Source of the DNA: Granulicella sp. L60
GTDB taxonomy: Bacteria; Acidobacteriota; Terriglobia; Terriglobales; Acidobacteriaceae
Length of the DNA: 64,000 nucleotides
NCBI RefSeq assembly: GCF_009765825.1
Contig: NZ_LMUR01000011.1
Coordinates: 62,001 to 126,000, forward strand
Direction: 5' to 3'
Shown here in pieces: positions 8,379 to 16,920 of the stretch. Position numbers and translations under genes: made by a program. How positions within the stretch are numbered: position 1 is the stretch's first letter; each line of letters opens with the position of its first letter. The notes below the pieces were generated by a model that was not told where the DNA came from, ran no database searches, and saw only the letters and a program-made list of their open reading frames with translations.

Positions 8379-9697
8379 CTACCGCTCTCTTGCATCGACC
8401 CCAGGCATCGGTCTCACGTGGGATGACTGCCCTTGTTGCTGGCTTATGGGCGGTTGTCCTCGGCACTGTAAGCGGCACGGCCTGTGTGGCTGTAAGGATG
8501 TTCTTCCGAGCTCTTCAATGGGTCTTTGTTCGACATGCCGGGTTGTTGCCCGAGGCTGCTTTATCCCTTACACCGGTTCGGCGCGTGCTTACACCTATAC
8601 TTGGTGCTGTTTGTGCAACAAGCGTAATCTGGGGTGCTCGCTGGTGGTCACGCTCTGCGAAGCACTTCGAAGAATACGTTGAGGCAGTTCGCTTCGAGAA
8701 CGGACGAATAGCATTCTCTCCAACCTTCTGGCGGACGATCTCGTCTGCCTTTTCCGTGGCGACAGGCGCTGCGATCGGGCGTGAGGGGTCAATGATCCAG
8801 TTCGCGGCTGCAGTTACCTCCTGGATCGGAGAGTATTCCCCGATCCCTACCATTCCATTGTCACGGCAGGTAGCCTACGGCGCGGCTGCCGCCATCGCAG
8901 CCGCGTACCAGGCTCCCATTGCCGGCGTGTTCTTTGCGATGGAGATCGTTCTCGGGGAGGGGCTATGGGAGGAAATGCCACGGCTTGCGTTAGCATCCTG
9001 CGCGGGATGGCTGGCAAGCCGGCTCTTCCTGGGAGGCGGCCCGCTGTTCCCGGTGAACGAGCGGTTCACTCTTTCGCCTGAGTATTTGTGGGCCATTCCA
9101 CTTGCAATTCTTCTGGGACTGGGTGGACCTCTCTATCAGCGAATGCTCCGGAGCCTTCGCTCTGCCAGTCACCTGCCATTCGCCCTCATCTGGGCCGGCT
9201 GCGTCGTTGGAATCCTCAGTCTTCTACGACCTGAAGTATGGGGCAATGGCGATATGGCTCTGCTTGAGATCTTCACGTCTGCTCCCGTTATGTGGACGGT
9301 TGGATCTTTGCTGGTCATCCGGCTCGTAGCGACAACATGCTGTGTCGGGACGGGAACCATCGGCGGAGTATTTACGCCAACACTTTTTGCAGGCGCAGCG
9401 GCTGGCCTCATTTTCGGTGGAATTCTGCACCTCTCACATCCTCTTCTATTCGCCGTGGTCGGCTTGAGCGTCTTCCTGTCCGCGGTAACCCATGCGCCCT
9501 GGATGTCTGCGTTTATGGCGGCTGAACTCACTGGTCAGTGGCACCTTCTGCCTCTTTTGCTGATCGGAAACCTACTATCCTGGAGCGTCGCATGCAGGCT
9601 CTCGTCTGACTCTCTGTATGCGATCGCCACGCCTAACCCCACAGATGAAACAATACCGTTCATGGCGGAATCCGCTGTGCATCCCGTCGTCAAGTAG
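8375..9697 (+). CDS. ClC family chloride channel/antiporter
   Basis: A 440-residue polytopic membrane protein of the ClC family. Two of the three signature regions are clear: GAAIGREGSMIQF (the GREGP-type motif with the gating glutamate) near residue 131, and GTGTIGGVFTPTLFAGAAAG (the GxFxP motif) near 325. The usual first motif GSGIP is not recognisable between the first helices, where FEEYVEAVRFENGRIAF is found instead. That departure matters for anion selectivity. It overlaps the upstream FAD gene by 4 bp, suggesting translational coupling. Transport of chloride or fluoride cannot be decided by eye. Confidence 0.85.
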   Translation: MTTALLHRPQASVSRGMTALVAGLWAVVLGTVSGTACVAVRMFFRALQWVFVRHAGLLPEAALSLTPVRRVLTPILGAVCATSVIWGARWWSRSAKHFEEYVEAVRFENGRIAFSPTFWRTISSAFSVATGAAIGREGSMIQFAAAVTSWIGEYSPIPTIPLSRQVAYGAAAAIAAAYQAPIAGVFFAMEIVLGEGLWEEMPRLALASCAGWLASRLFLGGGPLFPVNERFTLSPEYLWAIPLAILLGLGGPLYQRMLRSLRSASHLPFALIWAGCVVGILSLLRPEVWGNGDMALLEIFTSAPVMWTVGSLLVIRLVATTCCVGTGTIGGVFTPTLFAGAAAGLIFGGILHLSHPLLFAVVGLSVFLSAVTHAPWMSAFMAAELTGQWHLLPLLLIGNLLSWSVACRLSSDSLYAIATPNPTDETIPFMAESAVHPVVK

Positions 9698-9707
9698 GAA
9701 TCTTCCC

Positions 9708-10634
9708 ATGATCGAAAATTTCCGCATTCGAGTCTTTCGTAGTGTCGCTCAGCATCTTAACTTCAGCCGAGCTGCCGAAGAACTCCTGCTCACACAGCCA
9801 GCAGTCACCCAGCAGATCAAGGCTCTGGAAGAGGAGCTTGGTATACCGCTGTTCGATCGTGGCGGAGGCCACATTGCTCTAACGCCCGGTGGCCACGCGC
9901 TGCTCCCATTTGCGGAGAGGATGAAGAATCTAGGAGAGGAAGCCGTTACAGCAGTCGCAGGAGCTTACGGCCAACAGGCCGGAGAGCTCTCACTCGGGGC
10001 GTCCCAGACTATCAGCCAATACCTGTTGCCCATGCTGATTGCGCGATTCCTGAAAAGAAATCCGAAGGTGCAGCTTAAGGCCCGCAGTGGCAACACAGAT
10101 GCGATGCTGGAGGCTCTGGTCGCCGGGCAGATTCAGCTTGCTCTCATTGAGGGCCCGGAGCACCGTAAGGATGTCCGCATCGAGCCGTTCATGGAAGACC
10201 ACATGGTCCTGGTGGTCGCAGCCGCCCATGAATGGGCGAACCATGAAATCTCTCTTGAAGAACTCAAGAAGCAGCCGATGCTGATGCGAGAATTTGGTTC
10301 CGGCTCTCGGCGTGTGGTGGAGCAGGCGCTGATCGCTGCGGGGCTCAAAGTGAAGGAATTGATGATAAGTATGGAATTGGACTCGACCGAAGGCTTGCTC
10401 AATGCAGTCGAGGCGGGACTCGGCGTTACATTCGTTTCGCGTTGGGCTGTGCGCAACCAACTCGCGCTGGGAACAGTAAAGCTCTCACGCGTTCAGGGAC
10501 TTAAGCTATCCCGCCGCTTCTCTTTGGCTTATCCTGCCGGACCGGAACCCGCAGGTAACGTCGGCGCATTCCGTGACTTTCTGCATAGCCAAGCGCTCGA
10601 TCTTGCTCCTCAGCGTGCCGCGCGCCTACGTTAA
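9708..10634 (+). CDS. LysR family transcriptional regulator
   Basis: A 308-residue LysR regulator. The N-terminal helix-turn-helix reads FRSVAQHLNFSRAAEELLLT, then QPAVTQQIKALEEELGIPLF. The C-terminal effector domain has the usual two-lobe pattern (LSLGASQTISQYLLPMLIAR, IQLALIEGP, VEAGLGVTFVSRWAV). It resembles the CysB/CbbR/YeiE group that respond to small anionic metabolites, but the ligand cannot be assigned. The start at 9708 has AGGAA upstream and lies 10 bp after the ClC stop. It is the last gene of the FAD-ClC-LysR unit and probably regulates it. A hairpin terminator follows. Confidence 0.9.
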   Translation: MIENFRIRVFRSVAQHLNFSRAAEELLLTQPAVTQQIKALEEELGIPLFDRGGGHIALTPGGHALLPFAERMKNLGEEAVTAVAGAYGQQAGELSLGASQTISQYLLPMLIARFLKRNPKVQLKARSGNTDAMLEALVAGQIQLALIEGPEHRKDVRIEPFMEDHMVLVVAAAHEWANHEISLEELKKQPMLMREFGSGSRRVVEQALIAAGLKVKELMISMELDSTEGLLNAVEAGLGVTFVSRWAVRNQLALGTVKLSRVQGLKLSRRFSLAYPAGPEPAGNVGAFRDFLHSQALDLAPQRAARLR

Positions 10635-10651
10635 CGCAAGTAAGGATCATG

Positions 10652-10673
10652 GCACCACCGCCGTGGTGCTTTC
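10652..10673 (+). terminator. Hairpin terminator after LysR gene
   Basis: GCACCAC (10652-10658) and GTGGTGC (10663-10669) form a 7-bp GC-rich stem with a four-base loop, followed by TTTCG. It lies 18 bp after the LysR stop. The T-run is short, so termination may be partial. Confidence 0.55.
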
Positions 10674-10787
10674 GCGTGCGACATTCATCAACGAACTTGC
10701 TCCGGTCCGGCTGCCGTAACTCTGGGCCGATTAGATCCTTCTGGCTTCAAGAACGGATAGCCGGTCTGAAGCATGGAGCTTGGAACG

Positions 10788-11864
10788 TTACTCACTCGAA
10801 CCAACTGCGTCGGAACCCAGTTCAAGATTGTCAAAGCCTCGCCATTTGTAAACGGCGATTGATACGAGCCAACTCACCATGAAAAGGGCCACGATCCAAT
10901 AGCCCAGCAGACCGAAATGCGCGTTGAGAATGGTCACCAAGTTCCAGATCCTTCCTGTGAGATGGAACTGTTCTGCCAGAAGACCGAGTGCCTCGATCCC
11001 TCCGACTGCGAAAGCAACCACAACCGAGACGAAAGTGATGGTGAGGTTGTAATAGAGCTTGCGAATGGGTTTCACAAAAGCCCATCCATACGCGCCCAAC
11101 ATTAGGATGTTGTCGGTGGTATCGATGAGTGACATGCCAGCGGCGAAGAGAGCCGGAAATACCAAAATTGCCCAGAGGGACAGTCCCTTGGAAGCCTCTG
11201 CGGCGGAGATGCCGAGCAGGCCGATTTCGGTGGCAGTATCGAATCCGAGACCGAACAGCAATCCCAACGGGTACATATGCCAACTGTGCCGGATTAAGTT
11301 GAAGGCCGGACGGAAGAGACGGCCCAGGAAGCCCCGATTGCCTAGCAAGAGGTCGAAATCTTCCGCGTTGTATGGCTCTCCACGCCGCACTTGCGTAAAC
11401 ACTCTGAAAATGGACTGAAGAACGATCAGGTTGAGAATAGCGATACCGAATAGGAAGAGAGCGGATACCGAAGTACCGATCAGAGCGCCCATGTTCCTGA
11501 AGCCTTCAATGCGGTGCTGCAGTGCGAGCGCGGTGGCAGCAATTGCGATCGACCCAACGACGACAATGGTGGAGTGCCCAAGAGAGAACATGAAGCCCAC
11601 CGCAACGGGTCGCTTACCTTCCTGCATCAACTTGCGCGTGACGTTATCGATGGCAGCGATGTGATCCGCATCCACGGCGTGACGAAGGCCGAAGCTGTAG
11701 GCAAGAAAAGCGGTACCCAACAGCACCGGATATTGATGGAACGCGACGAATGCCCATAGCCATGCTGCCAGGTTGAAGACCAGCAGAAAACTATAGATCG
11801 CAATGACCTTGCCTTTTGTGTTTCCCGGCTCGTCGCTAAGCAAAGTACGCAGTGATAACGGCAT
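10788..11864 (-). CDS. NiCoT family nickel/cobalt permease
   Basis: A 358-residue inner-membrane transporter of the HoxN/NixA (NiCoT) family, with about eight hydrophobic segments. The diagnostic metal-binding signature RHAVDADHIAAIDN is at residues 61-74. The other family blocks are present: FSLGHSTIV, LGFDTATEIGLLGISAAEA, and FAAGMSLIDTTDNILML. ATG 11864 is preceded by AAGGAACTG. It is divergent from the TonB receptor, and NikR is encoded just beyond that receptor. This makes nickel the likely substrate. A candidate NikR site lies 30-55 bp upstream of its start. Confidence 0.92.
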   Translation of the reverse strand: MPLSLRTLLSDEPGNTKGKVIAIYSFLLVFNLAAWLWAFVAFHQYPVLLGTAFLAYSFGLRHAVDADHIAAIDNVTRKLMQEGKRPVAVGFMFSLGHSTIVVVGSIAIAATALALQHRIEGFRNMGALIGTSVSALFLFGIAILNLIVLQSIFRVFTQVRRGEPYNAEDFDLLLGNRGFLGRLFRPAFNLIRHSWHMYPLGLLFGLGFDTATEIGLLGISAAEASKGLSLWAILVFPALFAAGMSLIDTTDNILMLGAYGWAFVKPIRKLYYNLTITFVSVVVAFAVGGIEALGLLAEQFHLTGRIWNLVTILNAHFGLLGYWIVALFMVSWLVSIAVYKWRGFDNLELGSDAVGSSE

Positions 11865-11893
11865 CAGTTCCTTAACCTTGGCACAGGGTCATA

Positions 11894-11919
11894 ATTTACG
11901 TGGAGCATGGTTCGTATTA
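11894..11919. promoter_or_regulatory. Candidate NikR operator 1 (NiCoT side)
   Basis: ATTTACG, a 12-bp spacer, then CGTATTA, an imperfect inverted repeat. Its geometry (outer TTA/TAA, inner ACG...CGT) matches the repeats at 12060-12084 and 15043-15068. It sits between the NiCoT and TonB receptor genes. The assignment to NikR is inference from the shared geometry. Confidence 0.4.
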
Positions 11920-12059
11920 CCTTTTTGAAAAGCGTGATACCCCTTGTGGCATAATATCCTAGTTGTTGACAATTTTGTCGGTAAGCGTGCAGGGACGCTC
12001 TGTGGATGCCGTCGTTATCGCTGGTGACAGGCCATCAAGGCTCTGTTATCGTCCGCGCG

Positions 12060-12084
12060 TAACACGATTCCAAAAGACGTAATA
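12060..12084. promoter_or_regulatory. Candidate NikR operator 2 (receptor side)
   Basis: TAACACG, an 11-bp spacer, then CGTAATA. The left half-site nearly matches that of the site before nikR (TAGCACG). It lies 100-120 bp before the TonB receptor start. The rest of the 318-bp gap between the two genes shows an unremarkable leader with no recognised riboswitch. Confidence 0.4.
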
Positions 12085-12182
12085 CAGATTGGCCGACGCC
12101 AGCGCCTAAATGGATCGGGGAAGGTCACCCGGTCATCGCGGCTCTGCGTCTTGAACGCAAGTGACTAGCGAAAGGTGATTTC

Positions 12183-14564
12183 ATGTTTTGGAGAACAATA
12201 GCTCTACTCTGTGGCACCATGGCGGGTAACGTAGCAGTGGCTCAAACGAACACTCTCCAGATCTGCGGTTCCGTTCTTGATCCAGCCGGGCTGCCCGTTG
12301 CCGCCGCGCATGTCGAGGCGGACTCTACCGCGGGAGCACGGTTGAGTGTGATCACGGCCAAAGACGGAAGCTTTTCGCTTCAGTTGCCGGCAAATGGCAT
12401 CTACACTATTCGCGTGGAGTCGGAGGGCTTTGCACCTGTTACCCGCAACATGCAGCTCAACAGCTCTACGCCAAATGTCGTTTTGCGATTGCAGAACGTC
12501 TCCGCGCTTAATCAGGAGATCGTCGTCAACGCAAGCGTCAGCGACATTGACATAGCATCTCCCGATCCTTCGCAAAAAGTGTTGGTGCGCGAAGAGCTGC
12601 TGGATGCCAATCCCGGACGGCCCGGCGCGCCCATCTCGATCCCGGGCTTGCCAATCGAAACAGCCTCGGGAGGCATCAAAGCCCCCCAATACTTTGCCCC
12701 CGGTGTTGCCGGTGATCACGGGGAGCCGATTGCGCAGTACATCGCAGTCGGCGGATACCTCGTATCAAACAATTTGTCCGCGAACGCGCACGGTAATGGC
12801 TACGCGGACCCGAACATCTACGTCTCCGGCGCACTTGGTAGCGTGGAGACCGATGGCGGCGCATACAACGTGCTCGAAGGCAATCACGCGTTGAACCTTG
12901 CGGCCACGTATGGGCTCCGCCCGCAGTTTAACCGATTCGTCACCGTCACCGGCGACTATCGCGATGTCGATCTCACGGTGGGCCTCTCGCCCTCCGATCC
13001 GGCGAAAAAGGAATGGTTGGCTTTGGAGGCAAACTACGGAAATGGGCTGATGCTCACGCTTGAACATCGCAAACAGTTCAAGTGGAACGCACTGCGCGTC
13101 TTCGACCCCGGCAAGCATGAGATTACGCTATTCACGGATGGCTACTATGGCGTATCGCACGAGGGGAATCTGGTGCCCATCGGGTTTGGCGTGCAAGTGG
13201 TCGATACCGTCGACCGCCGTCAGATGGATCAGACCCATACCTTTATCTTGGCTGCGAATGACCAGTGGAAGGCCACTCATAACGATGAAGTCGCCTTCTC
13301 AGGATTCTTCCGGACGTACAATCTAGCATTGTTTTCTGATTTCGGCGAAGGCTTGATACGGCAGAGCGAGTTCCGTACCGTGGAAGGAGCCGAGGCGCGT
13401 GAAAATCATACGTTCGCTCCATGGTTACAGATGATGGCGGGCGTCCTTTACAACGAGGACGACATCAAGAATGACAATCTGGACCACTATCTATCCGACC
13501 AGCCCTACGTCTACGGATCGTTCGTCAAGGTACTCTCCAACAACGTGACGATTCGAGAATTTGCCCCGTATTTCGCAGTTCACGGCAACCTGGGAAGCCA
13601 TGTTCAGTTCTACGCCGGATTGCGGAACGACAATGTCCAACTCGTCAACGTAGACAAGATGAAGCCCACTTACTCGTTCAACGAGTGGAGAACCTTCGAG
13701 AATCCAAAGGAGACGGTCACCTGGAATCCGGGCGCAGGAGCAACACGCTGGCTTCCTTCAGCTTCCATAAGTCTGGGCCAGGCATTCTTCACTGAGGACC
13801 CGCGTATCAACGTCGCTCCCTCTGCCGGGGGCACGGGAGCGGCCGCCTTCGCCAATCCGCTGGAGCGATCTCACTCCGAACAATTTGTGCTGGAAAAGCT
13901 GTTCTCCGGTACAGAGGCGCGTCTGACCGTGGGCCGCACGACCACGACAGCGACCCTTGCGAAGATTGACCCGGATAACGGCTCCGCCGACGATCTCGGC
14001 CCGAGCACGATCAAGTTCCTCACGGCCAACGTAAGGCATCAGTTCAGTTTCGGAACCGTCCAGGCGATTTTCTCAAAAGCTGACGCACGTTTGCAGACCT
14101 TCAACGGAGTTCCGGGTACAGTCACCCCGGAGGCACCGCGCACCATCTTCGATGCCCTGACTACGCTGGACAAGCTGCCGTTCGGACTGCATGGTCGCGC
14201 CGAGTACGAATATGTCGGCCACAAGTTTCTGGATATAGGAAACGCCGACCACCCGACGCAATATGAGGCAATTCCAGTCGGCGAAACCCGGATTGCCGTA
14301 GTCCGCCCCTTTCTGGAAGGGCGACTGGAATTAGGTGTGGACGGCCTGATCGCCAGAGGTTATACGGGCCAGACCACAGAAACCTTCGATCCTAACTGGA
14401 GCGTAGCGACTAGTGCCACCAGTCTCCCATATTGCGCAGCGGGAACAGGGCCGAGCGGGTTGCCCAACGACTTCGATTGCGGGACGGTCGAACGGGCCGT
14501 CGGTATACGGATGGTCTCGTGGATCGGTGGTTCAATCTCATGGCGCTTCAACTCTTTGAAGTAG
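12183..14564 (+). CDS. TonB-dependent outer-membrane receptor, probably for nickel
   Basis: A 793-residue outer-membrane protein. It has a signal peptide (MFWRTIALLCGTMAGNVAVA), then a carboxypeptidase-regulatory-like beta-sandwich (SVLDPAGLPVAAAHVEADST to about residue 115). A plug and beta-barrel follow, ending in WRFNSLK with alternating aromatic residues. No clear TonB box is seen by eye. The start has AAAGGTGA upstream. The receptor is divergent from a NiCoT permease and convergent, 7 bp apart, with nikR. Outer-membrane nickel receptors under NikR control are known (FrpB4 in Helicobacter), so nickel or a nickel chelate is the likely cargo; this is an inference from neighbours. Confidence 0.85.
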   Translation: MFWRTIALLCGTMAGNVAVAQTNTLQICGSVLDPAGLPVAAAHVEADSTAGARLSVITAKDGSFSLQLPANGIYTIRVESEGFAPVTRNMQLNSSTPNVVLRLQNVSALNQEIVVNASVSDIDIASPDPSQKVLVREELLDANPGRPGAPISIPGLPIETASGGIKAPQYFAPGVAGDHGEPIAQYIAVGGYLVSNNLSANAHGNGYADPNIYVSGALGSVETDGGAYNVLEGNHALNLAATYGLRPQFNRFVTVTGDYRDVDLTVGLSPSDPAKKEWLALEANYGNGLMLTLEHRKQFKWNALRVFDPGKHEITLFTDGYYGVSHEGNLVPIGFGVQVVDTVDRRQMDQTHTFILAANDQWKATHNDEVAFSGFFRTYNLALFSDFGEGLIRQSEFRTVEGAEARENHTFAPWLQMMAGVLYNEDDIKNDNLDHYLSDQPYVYGSFVKVLSNNVTIREFAPYFAVHGNLGSHVQFYAGLRNDNVQLVNVDKMKPTYSFNEWRTFENPKETVTWNPGAGATRWLPSASISLGQAFFTEDPRINVAPSAGGTGAAAFANPLERSHSEQFVLEKLFSGTEARLTVGRTTTTATLAKIDPDNGSADDLGPSTIKFLTANVRHQFSFGTVQAIFSKADARLQTFNGVPGTVTPEAPRTIFDALTTLDKLPFGLHGRAEYEYVGHKFLDIGNADHPTQYEAIPVGETRIAVVRPFLEGRLELGVDGLIARGYTGQTTETFDPNWSVATSATSLPYCAAGTGPSGLPNDFDCGTVERAVGIRMVSWIGGSISWRFNSLK

Positions 14565-14571
14565 TCGCTCC

Positions 14572-15030
14572 TCAAGTTGAGTGTGGGTGGGTGTGAGACT
14601 GTCGATGCACACCGCCCTTCAGCTCCTTGCCGGAGTTCGTCAAGACCAGCTTCCCTAACTCGACGCCGCGCAGAGCTCGAATACGATCCGCCATGGTCTG
14701 AATATCCTTGCTGCGTCCCTTCATGATGATCACCTCAAGGCAATAATGATGATCCAGATGAACGTGTGTTGCCGCAAGCACCATCGCTCCAGCGTCGTGT
14801 TGTGCCGCGGTCAACCGTTCGGAAAGACCAGGAATGTGATGGTCATAGACCAGAGTTAACGTGCCAACAACTGCCTTATTGGAGTCGACACTTTCGGCCA
14901 GGAGCGCTTCGCGGATCAGGTCTCGGATGGCTTCGCTTCGGTTTTGGTAGCCGCGTTTGGCGATAAGCCGGTCAAATTCCTTAAGAAGATCTTCTTCGAG
15001 CGATACGCCGGTACGGCTGAGTTGGGACAT
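14572..15030 (-). CDS. nikR: NikR nickel-responsive regulator
   Basis: A 152-residue ribbon-helix-helix repressor with a C-terminal ACT-like nickel-binding domain. The RHH part is RTGVSLEEDLLKEFDRLIAK, then NRSEAIRDLIREAL. The metal ligands fall at H78, H89, H91 and C97 (AAQHDA, THVHLDHHYC), with exactly the spacing of E. coli NikR H76/H87/H89/C95. ATG 15030 is chosen because CGGAGAA precedes it and the longer frame adds 25 unconserved residues. A near-perfect inverted repeat lies just upstream, suggesting autoregulation. It should control the neighbouring NiCoT permease and TonB receptor. Confidence 0.95.
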   Translation of the reverse strand: MSQLSRTGVSLEEDLLKEFDRLIAKRGYQNRSEAIRDLIREALLAESVDSNKAVVGTLTLVYDHHIPGLSERLTAAQHDAGAMVLAATHVHLDHHYCLEVIIMKGRSKDIQTMADRIRALRGVELGKLVLTNSGKELKGGVHRQSHTHPHST

Positions 15031-15042
15031 GCGGGTTCTCCG

Positions 15043-15068
15043 TAGCACGATTGTAATTGGACGTGTTA
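15043..15068. promoter_or_regulatory. Candidate NikR operator 3 (nikR promoter)
   Basis: TAGCACG, a 12-bp spacer, then CGTGTTA: an inverted repeat with six of seven pairs matching, starting 13 bp upstream of the nikR ATG. It is the best-formed of three similar sites in the nickel cluster. Confidence 0.5.
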
Positions 15069-15239
15069 TTTCGCGCGCTTGGCAGCACTCCCATTGCCAA
15101 ATCAAGTGGTTGCTGGTCTGGTCTTGTTAGATCGACTATCCTCTTCCATCAAAGAGACCATAAGCGTAGTTCAGGTACTTCTGTCCTCGAAGTCGATGAG
15201 CTACAGTTTCCGGCGGATGCGAGGGAGGAGTTCCTCCTC

Positions 15240-16812
15240 ACCTGTCTCCAGCCGCATCGCGTCTTCCGCCACCCACCTCAGCGGGGCCATTCCCTCCCCG
15301 CAACGCCCCTCCTGAAGATCATGTGCGCTAACGCGCACGCATAAGGAAACCAAACCTTGGCTGAGGGCTCCGCCCTGGCGCAGCGCAAGGGGTTTCCCAA
15401 CAGTCTTCCGCGCTTCGCTTGTGCAGACCTTCGCTACGCTCGCCCTCCGCTTTGCTCCGGGTGGGAGATACCCCTCCCCTTGCGCTTTGCCGCCCCGCCT
15501 TCGCCAGGAGGCGTTCGGCATGTAGGTACATGCCGCGCACGGCATGAAAAGCAAAAGCAACCACAAGGGGAAGCAGCATGAAGAAGACAGCAACCATCGC
15601 CAAGCTCAGCATCTACCAGACCGTTACCGACCGCATTCTTTCCAGCCTCAAGGCTGGCGTCATTCCGTGGGAGAAGCCGTGGCAGACTCCGCACTTCACC
15701 GGAGGCCCGTTCCCGCGCAACTTCCGCACCGGCAGACCCTATCGGGGTATCAACGTATTTTTACTTTGGTCCTGCCCCTATAACTCTCCCTTCTGGCTCA
15801 CCTTCAAACAGGCGCAGGAGCTAAAAGGCACCGTCCGCAAGGGAGAGAAAGGGACGCAGATTGTTTTCTATAAACAGCTACGCGACCGCAAGAAGCAGGA
15901 CGAACGTACCCGCGAAGCGGACGACCGCGCCCCCTTCGTTCTTTGCTATTACACCGTCTTCAACGTGGAGCAGTGCGATGGCCTCACCCTTCCGCAGATC
16001 ATCGAGCAGCCCACGACGGCCCCGGAGATCGACGCGGACGAAACCTGCGAAGCCATCGTTACCGGATGGGAGAACCGCCCCGCCCTTCATCTGACGGGTG
16101 AGACAGAGTACCGCGCTTACTACCGGCCAAGCACCGATTCCGTCCACATGCCCGCCCGTTCTCGCTTCGTGGATGCACCCCACTACTACAGCACCCTGTT
16201 TCACGAGTTAGTCCACAGCACCGGCCACGAAAGCCGCCTCAACCGTACCTTTGGCGCTCGCTTCGGAGATGACCTCTACAGCAAGGAAGAACTGGTAGCC
16301 GAGATGGGCGCAGCCTTTCTGTGTGTCATCGCGGAGATTGCCAACGACCACACCGACCGCAACACCACCGCCTACATCCAAAGCTGGATTTCCAAACTGG
16401 AAGAAGATAACCGACTGATTGTCCATGCCGCCGCGAACGCTCAAAGAGCCGTGGACTCCATCCTCGGCAGCACGTTTGCGGAAGAGACAGAAGAGGACGC
16501 CGCCAACCTCGTTACCTTGCAGACGCCTATCACCAGCGGCGCAACGGAAGAACTTGCGGAGGTGGCGTAATGCAGACCATCCTTTCAATTCTCAAAAGGG
16601 CCGGTGGGTGGTACCCCGGCCTGTACCTCAAGATCGAAAACGCGCCTTACATGGAGCTTGTCATCGAGGCGATGGACGAGTCCGGCCCGATGGGACTCCC
16701 CGCAATCTCTGTAGCGCACTACGGCGAACAAAACGGCGATCTCATGCGCGACCCGGAGATGTGTTTCGAGCTTGGCCTTGCCGGGGGAGCGCACTTAGAC
16801 CCTTGGTACTAC
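15240..16812 (+). repeat. Left arm of a large inverted duplication (ardC module)
   Basis: This arm is repeated in inverted orientation at 19961-21510. It comprises a GC-rich leader (15240-15577), ardC and the DUF6908-like gene. The leaders align at, for example, CTCCAGCCGCAT and GCGTCTTCCGCCACCC, and the encoded ArdC proteins are roughly 90% identical. The leader itself holds no convincing gene; reading frames there are by-products of its high GC. The 170 bp between the nikR operator and this arm also show nothing recognisable. Confidence 0.85.
15578..16570 (+). CDS. ardC: ArdC family antirestriction protein (copy 1)
   Basis: A 330-residue ArdC-type protein. The N-terminal single-strand-DNA-binding domain (DUF1738-like) reads YQTVTDRILSSLKAGVIPWE, with PFWLTFKQAQELKGTVRKGE near 71-90. 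The C-terminal zincin-like domain has HELVH at 209-213 within FHELVHSTGHESRL, the metal-binding motif. ArdC proteins protect incoming plasmid DNA from host restriction. The stop overlaps the next start by one base (TAATG), so it is translated together with the DUF6908-like gene. It has a near-identical partner at 20209-21195 in inverted orientation. Confidence 0.9.
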   Translation: MKKTATIAKLSIYQTVTDRILSSLKAGVIPWEKPWQTPHFTGGPFPRNFRTGRPYRGINVFLLWSCPYNSPFWLTFKQAQELKGTVRKGEKGTQIVFYKQLRDRKKQDERTREADDRAPFVLCYYTVFNVEQCDGLTLPQIIEQPTTAPEIDADETCEAIVTGWENRPALHLTGETEYRAYYRPSTDSVHMPARSRFVDAPHYYSTLFHELVHSTGHESRLNRTFGARFGDDLYSKEELVAEMGAAFLCVIAEIANDHTDRNTTAYIQSWISKLEEDNRLIVHAAANAQRAVDSILGSTFAEETEEDAANLVTLQTPITSGATEELAEVA

Positions 16813-16821
16813 TTATGTTGA
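16570..16821 (+). CDS. DUF6908-like protein (copy 1), C-terminally truncated
   Basis: An 83-residue protein (ILKRAGGWYPGLYLKIENAP, then LPAISVAHYGEQNGDLMRDP and EMCFEL) matching what I recall of the DUF6908 family, which accompanies ardC on mobile elements. Family proteins are longer; here the frame ends WYYLC, and the last two codons plus the TGA come from the RIT terminal repeat that begins at 16813. The gene is therefore cut by the element. Copy 2 is cut at the equivalent codon. No enzymatic motif is seen. Confidence 0.75.
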   Translation: MQTILSILKRAGGWYPGLYLKIENAPYMELVIEAMDESGPMGLPAISVAHYGEQNGDLMRDPEMCFELGLAGGAHLDPWYYLC

Positions 16822-16865
16822 GCTCAACATAACCAATACTGTGTGAAGCGCCGGATTATGTGAAG
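16813..16865 (+). repeat. RIT left terminal inverted repeat
   Basis: A 53-bp sequence that is the exact reverse complement of 19908-19960. It opens with a 20-bp perfect palindrome (TTATGTTGAG then CTCAACATAA) and ends with GGATTATGTGAAG. The first bases supply the last two codons and stop of the truncated DUF6908-like gene. Confidence 0.9.
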
Positions 16866-16920
16866 TGAGATGGAGGAATGCAGTCGGGGCGCGGGAGATC
16901 GTCGTTCCGACTGCACATAG

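Noticed and set aside
15057..15593. Several overlapping reading frames of 70-130 aa in the leader of the left ardC arm
   Set aside because: They are GC-driven by-products; the same region occurs in inverted form at 21196-21510 without a shared conserved frame.
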